From contig JBLHVI010000012.1 in NCBI GenBank assembly GCA_047630175.1, positions 16,406-80,405 of the forward strand: a DNA stretch of 64,000 bases, in the 5' to 3' direction. The notes beneath the pieces are model-generated. The model ran no database searches, was not told where the DNA came from, and saw only the letters and a program-made list of their open reading frames with translations. Origin of the DNA: UBA4582 sp047630175. GTDB taxonomy: Bacteria; Pseudomonadota; Gammaproteobacteria; Pseudomonadales; Azotimanducaceae. Below are positions 8,787 through 17,674 of this stretch, in pieces (position 1 is the stretch's first letter; every line of letters starts with the position of its first letter). The position numbers and the translations under genes are program-made.

Positions 8787-10448
8787 GTGGAAAGAGAATC
8801 AATGGAATTCGATGTGGTAGTAGTTGGAGGTGGTCCTGCTGGACTATCCACAGCCATTCGATTCGTGCAAATGGCGCAAGAAGCCGGCGAAGACTACAGC
8901 GTCTGCCTCGTTGAGAAAGGTTCAGAAATTGGCGCTCATATTCTTTCCGGCGCTGTTGTCGAACCTAGAGCCCTAGACGAGTTGTTCCCCGACTGGAAAG
9001 CAATGGGTGCGCCATTGAATAACAGCGTCACTGAGGACGACGTTTATTACTTGATAGACGACCATCAGGGTATGCGTCTTCCCTCCTTGCTTGTGCCGAC
9101 AGCGCTGCACAACCAAGGCAACTACGCCACTAGTCTCGCGAATTTGTGCCGATGGCTGGGGGTACAGGCGGAAGAGTTAGGCGTCAATATATTCCCCGGA
9201 TTCGCTGCCAGCGAGGTTCTATATAATGAGGACGGCGCCATTGCTGGCGTCGCGACTGGCGATATGGGTGTGGCTGCCGATGGTGAACACAAGCCGTCTT
9301 ACCAAGCGGGCTACGAGCTGCGTGCCAAGTACACTATTTTTGCCGAAGGTTGTCGTGGCAATCTTGGCAAGCAACTCATCGAAAAATACAAACTCGATGC
9401 CGATGTAGACCCCCAGCACTACGGCATCGGCTTTAAAGAAGTTTGGGATATCTCGCCAGAGAAGCACGTGCCTGGCAAGGTAGTTCATACGGTTGGCTGG
9501 CCCCTTGGCCACTTTCCTGGTGAGACGCTGGGTGGCTCTTACATCTACCACCTAGAAGATAACCAGATAGCGATTGGTTTGATCGTCGACTTGGGCTACA
9601 GCAACCCACATCTGAGCCCATTCGACGAGTTTCAGCGCTTCAAACACCACAAATTCGTCAAACAGTATTTGGAAGGTGGCAAACGTATCGCTTACGGTGC
9701 GCGCGCGGTCATTAAAGGCGGCTTGAATTCATTGCCTAAACTGGTCATGCCTGGCGGTTTGTTGGTAGGCGATGATGCTGGCTTTCTAAACAATCTCAAG
9801 CAAAAAGGCACACACACTGCCATGAAGTCCGGCATGCTTGCCGCTGAAGCCGTCTTCAATGCACTCAAGAGCGGCTCTGCAGGTTACGAAGTGCTGAATG
9901 GCTATCCAGAATCGTTCAAGTCATCTTGGCTGTATGAAGAGCTTTACGTGGCACGCAATACGTCTTCGTGGCTACACAAGTTCGGCTTATTCCTCGGTTC
10001 TGCCATGACTTGGATCGATCAATACATTTTCCGCGGTAAGATGCCTATAACGCTGTCGGATCCCAAGCCAGATTATGCTGCGATGAAACCTGCTGCCAAG
10101 TCTGAAAAAATAGACTATCCAAAACCTGACGGAATTATCAGTTTTGACAAGTTATCTTCTGTATTTCTGACCAATACCTCGCACGAAGAAAACCAGCCCT
10201 GTCACTTACAGCTGGCTGACTCATCAATCCCTATCAGCCACAATCTTCCCATGTATGACGAACCCGCCCAGCGTTACTGCCCAGCGGGGGTTTATGAAGT
10301 AGTGGACGAACCTGATGGTTCCAAGCGATTTCAAATCAACGCTCAAAACTGTATTCATTGCAAAACCTGTGACATCAAGGATCCGTCACAGAATATCAAT
10401 TGGGTTGTTCCAGAGGGTACCGGCGGCCCGAATTACGGTAATATGTAG
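8787..10448 (+). CDS. Electron transfer flavoprotein-ubiquinone oxidoreductase
   Basis: I place the start at the GTG at 8787, eight bases after AAGGAG; the ATG at 8754 lies before that site. The resulting protein has 553 residues. It oxidises reduced ETF and reduces ubiquinone at the inner membrane. Visible are the N-terminal FAD-binding VVVGGGPAGLSTA, a conserved middle with GIGFKEVW and GDDAGFLN, and C-terminal cysteines (YCPAGVYE, then CIHCKTCDIKDP) that hold the [4Fe-4S] cluster. The ending GTGGPNYGNM is typical of the family. With the divergent etfBA it forms the complete acyl-CoA-dehydrogenase-to-quinone electron chain. Confidence 0.97.
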   Translation: MERESMEFDVVVVGGGPAGLSTAIRFVQMAQEAGEDYSVCLVEKGSEIGAHILSGAVVEPRALDELFPDWKAMGAPLNNSVTEDDVYYLIDDHQGMRLPSLLVPTALHNQGNYATSLANLCRWLGVQAEELGVNIFPGFAASEVLYNEDGAIAGVATGDMGVAADGEHKPSYQAGYELRAKYTIFAEGCRGNLGKQLIEKYKLDADVDPQHYGIGFKEVWDISPEKHVPGKVVHTVGWPLGHFPGETLGGSYIYHLEDNQIAIGLIVDLGYSNPHLSPFDEFQRFKHHKFVKQYLEGGKRIAYGARAVIKGGLNSLPKLVMPGGLLVGDDAGFLNNLKQKGTHTAMKSGMLAAEAVFNALKSGSAGYEVLNGYPESFKSSWLYEELYVARNTSSWLHKFGLFLGSAMTWIDQYIFRGKMPITLSDPKPDYAAMKPAAKSEKIDYPKPDGIISFDKLSSVFLTNTSHEENQPCHLQLADSSIPISHNLPMYDEPAQRYCPAGVYEVVDEPDGSKRFQINAQNCIHCKTCDIKDPSQNINWVVPEGTGGPNYGNM

Positions 10449-10455
10449 CACTGAC

Positions 10456-10490
10456 GGTGCAGGTCCTGGTGCACTGAGACCTGCACCAGG
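10456..10490. terminator. Overlapping alternative hairpins between convergent genes
   Basis: GGTGCAGGTC (10456-10465) pairs with GACCTGCACC (10478-10487). Alternatively CCTGGTGCA (10465-10473) pairs with TGCACCAGG (10482-10490). The stems share bases and cannot form together. The site lies between the 3' ends of the oxidoreductase and DUF1285 genes and probably works as a two-way stop, though neither strand shows a clear T-run. Confidence 0.45.
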
Positions 10491-10524
10491 GTAGGTTGTG
10501 AACCAAACGCACCCTGCACCTCTT

Positions 10525-11106
10525 CTAGACCTTGGAATCGACGTCACTCGCGAGCTGCATCGGAAAGAATACACCGTTACTCCAAAACCCGTAAAAGTCT
10601 TCGCCTTCAAAAGCATCGCAACATACCAACGCCATGAGCGCGTAGTAAACATTGCGGTCGAGCAAGGCCAACAAACCATCTCGCACCTCTACCAACGGCA
10701 CAAAGACACCTGAGTTATCTCGTTGAAACACCATGGGATGTTGTGCGTTGATGGCCACGTCATCGGCGACGTTAGTCGTAAACGTAAGCTGTTGGTTTTT
10801 GCCGCTACCCGTCGCGGTCATGAGCACGGCCATAAAAGGTGCACGTTTGACGCTAACGCGACATTTTTCAACCGGCGTGACGAGGTAGTACTCACCATCC
10901 GCTTCAAGCCGCAACAGCGTCGAAAATAATCTGACCAGACGTTGTCGCTTAATGGCATCGCCATCGTGATACCAAGTGCCGTCGTCACCGATCTCCATGT
11001 CGATGTCGCTAACGTCCTGCGGGTCCCACAAATGAATGGGTGGCAGCTCTTTATCCTTAAGTTGTTCTAATTCATTAAGTAATGAATAAGACAGTAACGG
11101 GGCCAT
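10525..11106 (-). CDS. DUF1285 family protein
   Basis: This 193-residue protein matches the DUF1285 pattern I know from Pseudomonas and relatives: PPIHLWDP near residue 22, DIDMEIGDDGTWYHDGDAI near 34-52, RLFSTLLRLEADGEYYLVTPVEK near 60-82 and a C-terminal TFTTNVADDV. There is no signal peptide, membrane segment or enzymatic motif. The function is unknown; the family forms compact beta-rich proteins without assigned chemistry. It is a single gene, convergent with the ETF-ubiquinone oxidoreductase gene and followed upstream by a lipoprotein gene on the same strand. Confidence 0.85.
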   Translation of the reverse strand: MAPLLSYSLLNELEQLKDKELPPIHLWDPQDVSDIDMEIGDDGTWYHDGDAIKRQRLVRLFSTLLRLEADGEYYLVTPVEKCRVSVKRAPFMAVLMTATGSGKNQQLTFTTNVADDVAINAQHPMVFQRDNSGVFVPLVEVRDGLLALLDRNVYYALMALVCCDAFEGEDFYGFWSNGVFFPMQLASDVDSKV

Positions 11107-11249
11107 TGCACCCTCCTCGTTGTAACAATCGTTGAATCAATAATCGACGTCGTTTTGCCGACCTGCGAGATCAATTTGACCACATGGCTTACGACTATTG
11201 TACACAACCTTTATCTATGTGGATCAACGTGCCGGGCGCATATCGTCTA

Positions 11250-11843
11250 TTAATACTCGCTAAGAAGCCGCAAGTAGGCATCTAGGGGCTTCCAAAATAC
11301 ATCTTCTTCGTGCGCCGTTAATGCACCAGCTCGGGACTGAAATTGAAATTGATCGACTTTTTGCTTCTCTCCAACGGTATACAACCCCAGATCCATGTCA
11401 AAAAGCCCTGGCTGTATATCGCGGATCCGTGCTTTGCGCCTAACGACTTCGCTGGCGCCCTGTTTTTGCTGACGTCGCGTTATCACAGGATATACCACTA
11501 CATCGAGACCCGCCTGGCGCGCACTGATAAATGCCGCAGCAAGTGTTTCCTGCTCGGTACCTTCCTGCAGGTTGTGATAGTAACGACCAAAACGTGTCAT
11601 CAACTGCGTATGCACAGGGGCACTAAATTGGCTACCCGTGGGCATCGCTAAATAAAGCCGCGTCTCTTGCGACAAAACCCAATGAGTTGATCGGATTAGA
11701 CGGTGTCGGTCTGCCATCCCTGCCGATTGCAGCGGGCCGTACCAAGATGTTAACGGGTTGCTCGTGCATCCTGAAAGGCACAATAGGGTAGACGTTAACA
11801 GGCAACTAACTTTGGAGCGCATGAGATCAAACCGAACTGACAA
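11250..11843 (-). CDS. Lipoprotein resembling DUF4823 proteins
   Basis: This 197-residue protein begins with a basic region and a hydrophobic stretch ending in a lipobox, LLCLSGC (cysteine at about residue 26), so it should be lipidated and anchored in the envelope. A second in-frame ATG at residue 8 (MRSKVSC) gives a better-proportioned signal and may be the true start. The mature part, with AGMADRHRLIRS, AFISARQAGLDVVVYPV and a late DMDLGLYTV segment, resembles DUF4823 lipoproteins of Pseudomonas. The function is unknown. It lies downstream of the moaA relic on the same strand and upstream of the DUF1285 gene. Confidence 0.75.
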   Translation of the reverse strand: MSVRFDLMRSKVSCLLTSTLLCLSGCTSNPLTSWYGPLQSAGMADRHRLIRSTHWVLSQETRLYLAMPTGSQFSAPVHTQLMTRFGRYYHNLQEGTEQETLAAAFISARQAGLDVVVYPVITRRQQKQGASEVVRRKARIRDIQPGLFDMDLGLYTVGEKQKVDQFQFQSRAGALTAHEEDVFWKPLDAYLRLLSEY

Positions 11844-11994
11844 ACGTAACCTCAGTATAGTCGGCCTTCAGATTTATGGGTTGTCAGCCATCAATGAACT
11901 TCGTCACGGTAGTCTCAGTCAAAAAAGTGAGCTTTTTACCAGCTGGGGCTCTCACCAATATATTTTGCGACTGCGGCAACGCCTGATGCGACGC

Positions 11995-12455
11995 TGAATC
12001 GAGAAGCTGTCGGTCAATGCCACTCAACACAGCTGCCAGATCACCGCCACGAGCAATCTGCTGAAAGCGAATGAGATTGACGGTATCGAGGTGACTTTGC
12101 TACGCGTTATGCCCAACTCACGAATCACCAAACGTGTGCGCCCTTACAGCTTGCCATTGGTTGTGAGCCTGGCATCGTCCATGTGTAGCCGTGTCACACC
12201 CAATGGGAATCATCCAACCTTTAGCATGACCCGCGGTTCGCCGCCGGTACTCCGCAGCTTGTCAGCATCCGCAGCCTGCTATAGCAATCTCACAGCTTTG
12301 CGCAATTTCGTTGCGGCCAATTCATTACAAGTAGGTTGCAAGCCCTTACGATCAGGCACACAGTAAGTGCAGACGTAGTTGCGAGCTGTCTTGAGATTGA
12401 CTCGCAAATTTCGAAATCGTCTGCCTAACTTATCAACAAACACACGTCCGCCCAT
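11995..12455 (-). pseudogene. moaA: Decayed moaA (GTP 3',8-cyclase) remnant
   Basis: The minus strand from an ATG at 12455 reads MGGRVFVDKLGRRFRNLRVN, then ARNYVCTYCVPDRKG, GGEPR and LTTNG, the recognisable order of the radical-SAM enzyme MoaA of molybdenum cofactor synthesis. It is broken: TAG at 12279-12281, TGA at 12210-12212 and another stop after LTTNGKL. A shift of frame follows, after which SHLDTVNLIRFQQIARGG and DLAAVLSGID continue the MoaA match. The first cysteine of the cluster-binding triad has become arginine (codon at 12381-12383). The rest of the enzyme is missing. This cannot make an active product. It is probably a discarded extra copy, since the molybdenum hydroxylase encoded at 39-43 kb needs the cofactor. 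Confidence 0.85.
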
Positions 12456-12564
12456 TTTAAGGCGCAGACAAATGCATCCTTTGGCGTACAGGAATGAGCA
12501 CTCAGCCGGTCATAATCAAGTGCCAAATATCGACCGACCGATGGTGGGGGTTCTAAAAACTGGC

Positions 12565-14016
12565 TTATCCAGACAGCTCAACTAAATACCGACGTAACGT
12601 GTTAACAAAATCATTAACCCAAAAAACCTGATTTGAACCCTTGATTAGCATGACAGCATCATCGTCCAACTTCGCCACCAGCAGCGCTAGATCAATCTCT
12701 GCAGCCTTATTAAAGTGTCCCCAATAGCGTGATCCTAAGACCCCGGCATCCCAATCAGCAAAGCCATCGCCGACGGTAATAACGCCGTCAAATCCAGCGC
12801 AGGCAGGCAGTAGTTGCTGATGCATTTCTGGGCCCTGGACACCCAACTCTAGCATCTCACCAAGTAACGCCACCTTCTGAGTATTCCCCCCCCGATCACT
12901 CAAAGATTTCAGGGCATAGCCCATGCTGACCGGGTTCGCATTATAGCTGTCGTCTATCACATATCGCTGACCGATCAATACCTCATCGCCGCGGCCAGCG
13001 GGCATTGTCAGCTGAGGCATGTCTTGCGAAGCCTGATCTAGGTCGGCGCCTAGCGCAAGCAAGACTGCAAAGCTCGCCAATGACGTTAACACGCGATGTT
13101 CGCCACCAGCCTGCAAGCGGTAGCTCCAGCGCTGGCCAAGACTCTCAACCTGCACTAGCGTATAATCGTGGTGGTACTCAGCCACACCATATACGTCAGC
13201 GTCTTCCCCCAGACCAAAGGTCAACACCCGCGTCTCGCCCACGTTATTGTCACTCGCGCCATCTGGATTAATACCGGCGAGATTAACGCCATCGAGATTA
13301 AGGTCTGCAGGCACAACGAGAGTCCCGCCGGCCTTGAGCCCCGCTGCAATTGATAGCTTTTCGCGGCGAATGCCTTCGATATTTTCAAATTGCCCCAGAT
13401 GCGCAGGTGACACATTCAGCACCAGCGCAACATCCATGTGCGCCAAAACTGCTAGGGGCTCGATCTCTCCCGGGTGACTCATGCCAATTTCAAATAGGCC
13501 AAAATCACTGTCAGCCGGCATGCGAGCAAGTGATAGGGGCACGCCCCAATGATTGTTAAAGCTACCCACCGACGCATGGGTGCGACCCTGAACACCGAGA
13601 AGCACTTCGAGCCATTGACGCGCGGTAGTTTTGCCACTGCTGCCGGTAATACCGACGACCTTGCCCTGCATACGCTGACGTCCAACCTCACCAAGCCGCC
13701 AAAGGCCATCAAGCGTGTCCGGGACCTGCAAAACGGGCACATCCGACGTCATTGCAGACGCTATAGCCTGCGACAACATAAGGCCACTGGCACCTTTGCT
13801 GACTGCCGATGCGACGAATTCATGACCATCACGGCTAGCACCACCGGCGCCGTTAAAACGAGGGCCTGGATCACCTGCTAGCGCAATAAACAAATCACCG
13901 GATTGCACGCGCCTTGAATCGATACACAGGCCTTGAATATCGGCACCCGGTTGGCTCGAAAGACCAAAGACCGCGCACAACTCGGACCAACGCCACAATG
14001 GCTGCGAAGAACTCAA
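12565..14016 (-). CDS. murF: UDP-N-acetylmuramoyl-tripeptide--D-alanyl-D-alanine ligase
   Basis: This 483-residue Mur ligase adds D-Ala-D-Ala to the peptidoglycan precursor in the cytoplasm. The ATP loop is GITGSSGKTT near 125-134; the central domain has EIGMSHPGEIEPL near 195 and the C-terminal domain DDSYNANPVSM near 365, both MurF hallmarks. In most gammaproteobacteria murF lies in the mra/dcw cell-division cluster; here its partner is a GNAT gene overlapping by four bases. The segment GSFNNHWGVPLSLARMP is the form I associate with alphaproteobacterial MurF, whereas Escherichia coli has GNLNNDIGVPMTLLRL. It may have been acquired, or be a second copy; no other mur gene is in view. Confidence 0.9.
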   Translation of the reverse strand: MSSSQPLWRWSELCAVFGLSSQPGADIQGLCIDSRRVQSGDLFIALAGDPGPRFNGAGGASRDGHEFVASAVSKGASGLMLSQAIASAMTSDVPVLQVPDTLDGLWRLGEVGRQRMQGKVVGITGSSGKTTARQWLEVLLGVQGRTHASVGSFNNHWGVPLSLARMPADSDFGLFEIGMSHPGEIEPLAVLAHMDVALVLNVSPAHLGQFENIEGIRREKLSIAAGLKAGGTLVVPADLNLDGVNLAGINPDGASDNNVGETRVLTFGLGEDADVYGVAEYHHDYTLVQVESLGQRWSYRLQAGGEHRVLTSLASFAVLLALGADLDQASQDMPQLTMPAGRGDEVLIGQRYVIDDSYNANPVSMGYALKSLSDRGGNTQKVALLGEMLELGVQGPEMHQQLLPACAGFDGVITVGDGFADWDAGVLGSRYWGHFNKAAEIDLALLVAKLDDDAVMLIKGSNQVFWVNDFVNTLRRYLVELSG

Positions 14017-14525
14017 AGGGGTCGACCAGCGGCCGTTTTGGGATCCATCAGGAGACGGACCAACTGCAACGCGTCCTCACGCCCCGCATAGTAGCCAACC
14101 AGACGGCGTTTACAGGTAAATCCAAGGTTAGCGTAATAAGCCAGCGCCTTAGCATTGTCAGCGCGCACCTCAACGATGATGCGTTCCAGTCCTGCTATTC
14201 GCGCAGAATCAACGAGCCAGTCGAGTAGACGCCGGGCGTGTCCCCGGCGTTGATGGGCCGCTGCGGTGGCCAACAGATTCAGGTGCGCGTGAGTGGCGTG
14301 GAATTCCATGATAGCAAACGCCATCATGGTCTCCCCCGTGCGTGCTGTCAGCACAACGCATTCAGGTTCACGCATCATGGCCAGTACTCGACTTGCGCGC
14401 CAACGCCAGCCAAGGCCGGTCTCAATCAAATCGCGTGAAAGCTCAGCGATAAGCAATGCATCAACCGCACGCGCTGGCGAAATCTTAATGTTAGAACTGG
14501 TTTTCATCGCGTTCACCGCTCGCAT
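14013..14525 (-). CDS. GNAT family N-acetyltransferase, RimI-like
   Basis: This 170-residue protein (or 164 from an internal ATG, MKTSSN) has the GNAT fold: beta-strand LTARTGETMMAFAIMEF, then HLNLLATAAAHQRRGHARRLL with the acetyl-CoA-binding RRGHA turn, and the late EVRADNAKALAYYANLGF segment seen in RimI-type ribosomal-protein acetyltransferases. The substrate is not certain. It is the upstream gene of a pair with murF, overlapping it by four bases, so both are made from one transcript. Its promoter should lie in the 219 bases before the divergent esterase gene. Confidence 0.85.
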   Translation of the reverse strand: MRAVNAMKTSSNIKISPARAVDALLIAELSRDLIETGLGWRWRASRVLAMMREPECVVLTARTGETMMAFAIMEFHATHAHLNLLATAAAHQRRGHARRLLDWLVDSARIAGLERIIVEVRADNAKALAYYANLGFTCKRRLVGYYAGREDALQLVRLLMDPKTAAGRPL

Positions 14526-14744
14526 AGACTTGTCTGATTGAGTTTACTCGCCGCCCGCCTTTTCCACTACAGGCACGTACAAATTGGCATGATCACAACG
14601 AAGTAGATTTTTGCTTAGCTGTAAGCTACTTTCATGCTTTATTATCCGGGGGTCTGTCATTCTTAGCGCCCGGCATACCGCGGAGACCATATTATCACTC
14701 AGCCAACTAGCCGAACTCGGCGATTTTCATCTCAGGGCCTGAAA

Positions 14745-15788
14745 GTGACAGCGCTGGCGCTTTTGCTCGGCTTTCTTAGCGTGCTCAATATAACTGCCTG
14801 TGGCAGTCGAGCGAATTCACCTGCGGCAACCCCTGCTACGAATACGTCGCTAGAAAATGTCGTCCAACAAGAAAAAGTTAATGCAGCGAACGCCGAGAGT
14901 CAGCTTGGTGCGCGCCTGCTAGAAGATCAGTTTCAGGGTCGCAGCCGCAGTTATTGGCTTTATGTACCACCGGCACTTGGCAACGAACCGGCACCAATGA
15001 TCATGTTGCTGCACGGGACCGGCAGCAATGGCCAACAAATGCTCTATATGGGCGACTTTGTGCGTCATGCCCATGCAAACAACTATATAGTGGTGGCGCC
15101 CAACGCGCTCGGCCGCGCATTCAACGATGGCTCAGGCAGAGCAGGTCCAGCGAATGATAAAGCACCTAAAGATATCGATGATGTGGCTTTTTTCGCGGCG
15201 CTAAAGCAACGCCTAAGCGTCGAATACGCGATTAATCCCGACAAAAACTACCTTGTAGGTTTTTCCAGTGGCGGTGCGATGGTGCAGCGTGTGACGTTAC
15301 AGCAAGGCGACGCATTTAGCGCATACGTGTCTGTTAGCGGCCACCTCTGGGCCGAGGGCGCCGAGTCTGTAAAAGCCCAATCACTCTTGCTCATCTTCGG
15401 TGACAGCGACCCATTAAACCCTGTTGATGGCGGCCCAGTAGATTACGGCAACGGCTTGATACTCGACAAACCGGCTCAACTAGCGACCGCTAAAGACTGG
15501 TCCAGACGTTTCGATTGCACGACCCAAGTTCAGGCGCGTCAAGATGTCGTGCAACAAATCGGATGGTACCAGTGCGATGGCGGCGGCCAAATTTTGTATC
15601 AAAAGATCGCTGGTTTGGGCCACTTTTGGGCGGGGGGCAAAATAGCGCACTATCCTAACCTCTCGACCAAACGAGTCGGCCCCTACCTTCACCGCTTCAT
15701 CACCACGGAAGTGATCTGGGATTACTTCAAACACGTGACACCAGCTAGTGATCTCCGACGTCCACAATTGAACATCATCCGGCCTTAA
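14745..15788 (+). CDS. Lipoprotein esterase of the PHB depolymerase/feruloyl esterase type
   Basis: Translation from a GTG at 14745 gives 347 residues with a signal sequence and lipobox (LNITAC, cysteine at 19), so this is an envelope lipoprotein. The mature part is an alpha/beta hydrolase: MLLHGTGSNGQQM near residue 87 for the oxyanion hole, nucleophile elbow GFSSGG near 173-178, an aspartate in FGDSDPLNP near 222 and the histidine in GLGHFWAGG near 290. This order fits the LpqC / polyhydroxybutyrate depolymerase / carbohydrate esterase 1 group. It probably cleaves a polymer or aromatic ester outside the cytoplasm; the substrate is unknown. Its stop overlaps by four bases the 3' end of the convergent acyl-CoA synthetase gene. 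Confidence 0.85.
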   Translation: MTALALLLGFLSVLNITACGSRANSPAATPATNTSLENVVQQEKVNAANAESQLGARLLEDQFQGRSRSYWLYVPPALGNEPAPMIMLLHGTGSNGQQMLYMGDFVRHAHANNYIVVAPNALGRAFNDGSGRAGPANDKAPKDIDDVAFFAALKQRLSVEYAINPDKNYLVGFSSGGAMVQRVTLQQGDAFSAYVSVSGHLWAEGAESVKAQSLLLIFGDSDPLNPVDGGPVDYGNGLILDKPAQLATAKDWSRRFDCTTQVQARQDVVQQIGWYQCDGGGQILYQKIAGLGHFWAGGKIAHYPNLSTKRVGPYLHRFITTEVIWDYFKHVTPASDLRRPQLNIIRP

Positions 15789-17428
15789 GTATTATGTGCT
15801 TCTGCGGTCTCACGCAGCAAAAACTTCTGCACCTTACCGGTTGAAGTTTTCACTAGTGGACTGAAGATGACGGTTCGCGGCACCTTAAAACGCGCCAGAT
15901 GCTCACGACACCAGTCTATAACCGCTTCCGCAGTGAGGATTTCGCCTTCCTTAAGCGTCACAAAAGCGCAGGGATGCTCACCCCATTTCGCATCTGATTT
16001 AGCCACTACTGCAGCTTCCAGAATTTTCGGATGACGGAACAAAATGTCCTCTATCTCAATGCTCGAAATATTCTCGCCGCCACTGATGATAATATCTTTT
16101 GAACGATCTTTGATCTGGATATAGCCATCGGGATGACAAACGGCGAGATCGCCAGAATGAAACCAACCACCTTCAAACGCGTCACGCGTTGTGGTCGGGT
16201 TTTTCAGATAACCCTTCATGACAATATTACCGCGAATCATGATCTCACCTTGCGTCTCTCCATCCCACGCGACCGGAGCAAGTGACTGCGGGTCAGCGAC
16301 CATCACCTCACCACCAAGAATAGACACGATACCCTGACGTGCTTTAAGACTGGCTCGCTCCGAGGGACTCAGTTCATCCCAGTCACTGCGCCAGGCCGAC
16401 ACGACCATGGGACCATAGGTTTCTGTCAGACCGTAGACTTGGGTTACGTCAAAACCCAGACTCTCCATCCCCTGAATAACCGCGGCAGGTGGCGCTGCTC
16501 CCGCTGTCATTACCTTAATGCGGCGACCGGTTATTGCCGGGTCTAAACCATGTTTAAAAGCATCTGGGGCGTTAACCAGGGTATTGAGCACCACTGGAGC
16601 ACCGCAGAAATGGCTGACTTGGTGAGTTCGCAATGCGTCAAATACCTCCTGATCTCGCACTTGGCGCAAACACACCGTCGTTCCTACCGTCGCGGCCAGC
16701 GTCCATGGGAAGCACCAGCCATTGCAATGGAACATCGGCAGCGTCCACAGGTAGCGCGGGTGCAGGCCCATTTCCCAGGTAATGGCATTATTCGCCGCAT
16801 TAAGATATGCGCCGCGATGGTGGTACACCACCCCTTTAGGGTTACCCGTTGTACCGGACGTATAGTTCAGCGAAATTGCATCCCACTCGTCCTCTGGCAA
16901 CTGCCAGGTGTAGTCGAGGTCTCCGGTGGCAAGTAAGTCGTCAAATGTCAGATCACCGATATTAACGCCTCCGTCAAATAAGCTATCCTCGACATTTACC
17001 ACCAGAATATCACGCTGACTCAAGGCCAGCGCCTGAGTGATTACCACAGCGTATTCCCGATCAGTGAACAGCACCTTGGCTTCCGCGTGATCCAGAATAA
17101 AAGCAATAGTCTTGGGATCTAGGCGCGTATTAATCGCATTGAGCACTGCCCCTGTCATGGGGACAAAAAAATGCGCCTCAAACATTTCTGGAATGTTGGG
17201 CAACATCACAGCCACCGTATCGCCTTTACCAATACCCCGAGCAGCTAATGCCGACGCCATCAGCACGCAGCGCTGATAGACCTCGCCCCAACTGCGGCTT
17301 AAATCACCATGAACCACAGCTTCAGCCTGCGGATACAGGTTGCCAGCACGGGCAACGAAACTTAACGGTGACAAAGCCGCAAAGTTGGCAGCCTGTCGGT
17401 CAAGCTGATTCTGATAGATATTATCCAT
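15785..17428 (-). CDS. AMP-forming acyl-CoA synthetase
   Basis: This 547-residue acyl-adenylate-forming enzyme activates a carboxylic acid with ATP and joins it to coenzyme A. The P-loop-like YTSGTTGNPKGVVYHHRG lies near 187-204, the adenylate motif QVYGLTETYGP near 328, GWFHSGDLAVCHPDGYIQIK near 415-434 and the C-terminal catalytic lysine in STGKVQKF near 530. The N-terminal part (ANFAALSPLSFVARAGNLYP) resembles the medium-chain or methylmercaptopropionate-CoA ligase (AlkK/DmdB) branch more than FadD. Chain-length preference cannot be told from sequence. It is a single gene, fitting the beta-oxidation theme of the window. Confidence 0.92.
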   Translation of the reverse strand: MDNIYQNQLDRQAANFAALSPLSFVARAGNLYPQAEAVVHGDLSRSWGEVYQRCVLMASALAARGIGKGDTVAVMLPNIPEMFEAHFFVPMTGAVLNAINTRLDPKTIAFILDHAEAKVLFTDREYAVVITQALALSQRDILVVNVEDSLFDGGVNIGDLTFDDLLATGDLDYTWQLPEDEWDAISLNYTSGTTGNPKGVVYHHRGAYLNAANNAITWEMGLHPRYLWTLPMFHCNGWCFPWTLAATVGTTVCLRQVRDQEVFDALRTHQVSHFCGAPVVLNTLVNAPDAFKHGLDPAITGRRIKVMTAGAAPPAAVIQGMESLGFDVTQVYGLTETYGPMVVSAWRSDWDELSPSERASLKARQGIVSILGGEVMVADPQSLAPVAWDGETQGEIMIRGNIVMKGYLKNPTTTRDAFEGGWFHSGDLAVCHPDGYIQIKDRSKDIIISGGENISSIEIEDILFRHPKILEAAVVAKSDAKWGEHPCAFVTLKEGEILTAEAVIDWCREHLARFKVPRTVIFSPLVKTSTGKVQKFLLRETAEAHNT

Positions 17429-17566
17429 GACGACCTCGACAAATGATATTTTATCGACCGAGGATATCGCTAACGACGTTGAGATTCCCGGTGATTTGAT
17501 TAGCCTTAAGGTACCATGTTATTCGAACAACAGTTCCTTAATTCACGGTCTAGTCTCAGCGCCCCT

Positions 17567-17596
17567 ATACCTTGAAGCAAAATACCTTGAAGCAAA
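17567..17596. repeat. Exact 15-bp tandem duplication upstream of sppA
   Basis: ATACCTTGAAGCAAA occurs twice back to back (17567-17581 and 17582-17596) in the A+T-rich region between the divergent acyl-CoA synthetase and sppA genes. It is either a replication-slippage product or a doubled protein-binding site. Confidence 0.85.
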
Positions 17597-17674
17597 CACG
17601 GCCACCCGTGTCAGCATAGCGGTCGCAGTATATGCTAGAATTGACAGTCATATTTTTAATCGAGCACCTGTAAC

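Noticed and set aside
8539..8802. 87-codon minus-strand frame before the ETF oxidoreductase
   Set aside because: It covers the divergent promoter region and the start of the real gene; composition looks non-coding.
12091..12366. 91-codon plus-strand frame
   Set aside because: It is antisense to the moaA relic; the minus-strand MoaA blocks explain the region better.
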